Both the position numbers and the translations under genes were made by a program. A stretch of DNA of 64,000 nucleotides from Sipunculus nudus (taxonomy: Eukaryota; Annelida; Sipuncula; Golfingiida; Sipunculidae): contig CM049311.1 of NCBI GenBank assembly GCA_026874595.1, positions 17,943,676 through 18,007,675 of the forward strand. The letters run 5' to 3'. Under the pieces are notes generated by a model, which saw only the letters and a list, made by a program, of their open reading frames with translations, was not told where the DNA came from and made no database searches. Below are positions 62,301 through 64,000 of this stretch, one piece after another. Position 1 is the stretch's first letter. Every line of letters starts with the position of its first letter.

Positions 62301-63162
62301 CAGCTGCATTCAGCACAGGTAGATTTCCTGCAAGCAGATGATATTATGAAATCCTCTAAAAAGGCTGCTTTTCCACCTTTAATGTTTTTTTCTTCTGAAT
62401 GGCTGGTTGATTGTTGTGTTTTAGTTTAGCTGATTACAGCGATTTAAACAAAAATATTTCGATAAGTGGCCTTATAATTGAGAATTAATGTAATTCAAGA
62501 AAATTCAAAATGTAGATATTAATTAATTATTTTTGTCTTTAGTGACGACATTAGCATAGGCACAGTTTTCTCATGGATTAAGAAAAATGTTTCCACAGCG
62601 CAATATAAGCTTATACTTTAAATCTAGCCAATTATAGATGTCATACACGAGTAATCAGCCAATCAGATTACTACAAACCACTTTCTGCTATAACTTATAT
62701 GTCGAACAGGCACCGCTGAAACATGTTGAAACTTAGAAAAGACGATAACAGAAAATGGATTAACATATATCCCTGCATGATTTAAGGAAAGCAGAATATA
62801 TATATATATATATAAAACAATTAAAACATTTGCATTCACATAACAAAAAAGTGTAAAATAAAGCTCTTGCATAGGTATAGATATTGATTTTAATGGGCGA
62901 ATCACAAGGGTTATTTTTTAACTAAAATTCTTTTTGTATGTGCCAAACGTTTTTCATGAAACTAACCCTGCGACACTGCAACATATAAAATCTGCTTGTC
63001 GGGTTCTCTTCCGGTCATCGCTAGCGACACCTTGCGGGTATTCCAAAAACTCTGCGCCAGGATGGGGAGGGTGTACCTATCACGTGCCTGTGATGTTACA
63101 GTTACCGCCACACGCTGTTCAATCATATCTGTTGACCGGATGGTAAACCTCCACTGGCCAAT
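57736..63162 (-). CDS. CLCA-family protein (calcium-activated chloride channel regulator-like), C-terminal 502 residues, 7 exons, 5' partial
   Basis: Minus-strand exons are 63162-62967, 62327-62232, 61647-61568, 61205-61043, 59658-59539, 59105-58941 and 58424-57736. They join into 1,509 nt that stay in frame and end at a TAG. Intron phases are 1,1,0,1,1,1 and every intron is GT-AG. Family-typical words are visible: VTVTSQARD, VSQGNLPVLNA, DDGIYSAYF, ENGRYNVKV, SGVFQRVTTAGSFEL, YAPARIINL, SNIVSVSLRAPP. Known CLCA proteins are secretory-pathway proteins with an N-terminal self-cleaving zinc metalloprotease domain, a VWA domain, a beta-sandwich and an FnIII domain. They modulate calcium-activated chloride conductance and mucus or adhesion functions. 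Only the part after the VWA domain is here; the start and upstream exons are past the right edge. The C-terminus has a Ser/Thr-rich stalk, a TM helix (about residues 464-486) and a 16-residue basic tail, so type I membrane topology is inferred. Assignment to the family is firm; the paralogue is not known. Confidence 0.93.
58577..58762. repeat. Compound (TC)n(TA)n microsatellite in the last CLCA-like intron
   Basis: Interrupted TC to 58734, then TA. It lies between the 58941-59105 exon and the last exon. Confidence 0.9.
58941..59105 (-). CDS. CLCA-like gene, FnIII-like exon 2
   Basis: The acceptor is TCTCAAG|CA and the donor is ACAG|GTAAAA. The 165-nt exon has phase 1 at both ends. It encodes SRYELRMSTVFENLRLNF and an acidic stretch before SMPPTG. 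The YELR(M/I)ST word is the middle FnIII strand in CLCA proteins. Confidence 0.9.
59229..59318. repeat. (AAT)n(ATT)n self-complementary microsatellite inside a CLCA-like intron
   Basis: It has the same switch of strand as at 5.5 kb (AAT to about 59282, then ATT). It lies between the two FnIII exons of the CLCA-like gene. Confidence 0.9.
59539..59658 (-). CDS. CLCA-like gene, FnIII-like exon 1
   Basis: The acceptor is CATTCAG|GTG and the donor is ACAG|GTCAGT. The 120-nt exon has phase 1 at both ends. It encodes VLTYAPARIINL, then VTLRWTATGQQLDVGT, the first strands of a fibronectin-III-like domain with the expected L.W.A.G pattern. Confidence 0.9.
61043..61205 (-). CDS. CLCA-like gene, exon leading into the FnIII-like domain
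   Basis: The acceptor is ACTCAG|GTC and the donor is CCAG|GTACC. The 163-nt exon starts in phase 0 with VKVNGEP and runs through an Arg/Ala-rich segment to VFQRVTTAGSFELIDYTP. The 'F.R...GGSF' type word before a proline-rich junction is characteristic of CLCA proteins. It leaves one base for a glycine codon. Confidence 0.92.
61568..61647 (-). CDS. CLCA-like gene, short exon
   Basis: The acceptor is ATCTTAG and the donor is AAG|GTCAGT. The 80-nt exon completes a leucine codon from the previous exon. It then encodes PDVTKDDGIYSAYFMDF and ENGRYNVK, a very conserved CLCA signature. It ends in phase 0. Confidence 0.92.
62232..62327 (-). CDS. CLCA-like gene, exon
   Basis: The acceptor is TTGCAG and the donor is GTGAGT. 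The 96-nt exon starts in phase 1 and ends with one base left over. It encodes the conserved stretch beginning NLPVLNAAVTAIVE, then KKLKDDGT. In the family this lies at the beginning of the segment where synthetic variation in a Ca-channel-regulator beta-sandwich is described by similar words. Confidence 0.9.
62967..63162 (-). CDS. CLCA-like gene, first visible exon (post-VWA beta-rich region)
   Basis: The acceptor is CTTACAG before ATTGGC; the donor is GTTAGT after CGCAGG. It encodes about 65 residues in phase 0, starting IGQWRFTIRS and ending VAVSQ plus one base of a glycine codon. The internal VTVTSQARD matches the CLCA beta-rich segment that follows the VWA domain. The phase-0 start means an upstream exon must end on a codon boundary. 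That exon is not in the window; the next 140 bases upstream lead straight into an LTR-like repeat. Confidence 0.9.
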
Positions 63163-63300
63163 CTGTAAGTATAGTTAACATGATCATTAATGCTATAACA
63201 AACGCTGATTATCGGGGAAGTATAAGAGTTTCAGCCCGGGGTGGCCGATCGATTACATATGAGCAAAATATTTTTTTATAACCAATAACATTTCAAAATT

Positions 63301-64000
63301 TGTTACGAACCTAATATAAACAGATCACGTAAGCGTGATATAAACACACATTTTGTAATGGAGATAAAAACAAATCAGATTCTGTAACACTAGGCATGAA
63401 ATGTCTAGGGAAATGAATAAAGAAGTCAGTGGTTTTTTTGTTAACAAATAACTATAATTTATTCTTAAAACTACCCTAACATTACAATACTCTAAATCAA
63501 TACAATTATACAGTAAAACAGCGGTATAACAACAAGTCAATACAATCACATAGAAAAACAATGCGCAAAGTACCTGGATACCAACACCGTCACCACGATA
63601 AGTCCTTTAAATGTAAACTCTCGGAGAATGACAGTCCAGTGTAAAGCTCTTGCAACAACCCAGAAAGTAAACTGAAGTCCAAATACATAAAATCCAGGAG
63701 AAAGTCTTTGAAAATGTATAATTGCCGCACTCGTCGGATAAGGTCCTAGAATCTGACACACGCTTCTGCGTCCGCTTGAATCTTCTCTGCTCTCTGCCCC
63801 TCCGTTCTAAAACACAGTCCCTTTATATACCTTCACACCTCAAGCCGAGAATTTTCCACTTCTCGAACAGTCTATAAGATCTTGCACACCACAGTAAAAC
63901 ACGCGTTTCAGGAATTCTCTAGAAAGACATCGCCGTGCCTCTACACACCATTGTGTACACGTGATCTTGCCCCAAGCCAGCATTACAACAAGAGTTGAAC
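63301..64000 (-). mobile_element. LTR-like element, copy 3, running off the right edge
   Basis: It begins TGTTACGAACCTAAT at 63301 and aligns by eye with copies 1 and 2 in reverse orientation. On the minus strand a TATATAAAGGGACTG box is present (about 63818-63830). The other end is at or beyond the window edge. It lies in the intron upstream of the first visible CLCA-like exon, in the same transcriptional sense as that gene. Confidence 0.68.

Noticed and set aside
63325-63761. Hydrophobic 70-80-codon minus-strand frames
   Set aside because: They lie inside LTR copy 3, and a shifted version appears in copy 2; no conserved start or frame.

Overview
The window looks like nuclear DNA from a marine invertebrate, most likely a mollusc. 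It is AT-rich and intron-bearing. It carries many di- and trinucleotide microsatellites, tRNA-derived SINEs, short inverted-repeat elements and solo-LTR-like sequences. No operon, CRISPR array, rRNA or functional tRNA gene was recognised. The mollusc assignment is an inference from repeat style and gene content, not from a marker gene.

Three protein-coding loci can be supported. (1) On the minus strand, 57,736-63,162, seven exons encode the last 502 residues of a CLCA-family protein (calcium-activated chloride channel regulator). All splice sites are GT-AG and the phases agree across every junction. The product ends in a fibronectin-III-like region, a Ser/Thr-rich stalk, one transmembrane helix and a short basic tail. 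The 5' exons, encoding the metalloprotease and VWA domains in this family, lie beyond the right edge. (2) On the plus strand, 7,545-8,723 is an uninterrupted 392-codon reading frame with a TATA box about 110 bases upstream. No known family was recognised. (3) On the plus strand, 49,802-51,044 is a long reading frame that opens at a splice-acceptor-like site and carries two cysteine clusters. It is also unrecognised.

The rest is non-coding and repeat-dominated. From left to right it holds: simple repeats (1.1-2.5 kb); a fold-back element (3.7-4.1 kb); paired (AAT)n(ATT)n tracts (5.5 kb, again at 59.2 kb); a dispersed repeat at 6.1 kb with a second copy at 43.7 kb; gene 2; a repeat pair (10.6 and 11.3 kb); a tandem block with TGACCTTTGACC motifs interrupted by an 813-bp solo LTR (13.7-15.4 kb); a GGACTCG minisatellite element (18.0 kb, second copy 35.6 kb); a TIR element (20.9-21.5 kb); SINEs (21.8, 27.6 and 34.0 kb); a TIR element (28.9-30.1 kb); a perfect 68-bp tandem duplication (34.6 kb); an AGGTCA-rich block (38.5-39.3 kb); two small TIR elements (41.4-42.8 kb); an AT-rich desert (44-49.6 kb); gene 3; a 272-bp-period array carrying the palindrome GGTGGCGCCACC (51.6-52.9 kb); a second LTR (55.1-56.0 kb); and the CLCA-like gene, with a third LTR just upstream of its first visible exon.

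No multi-gene system is visible. The best candidates for something undescribed are the two orphan genes, the palindrome array, and the shared polarity of the compound TC/TA microsatellites.
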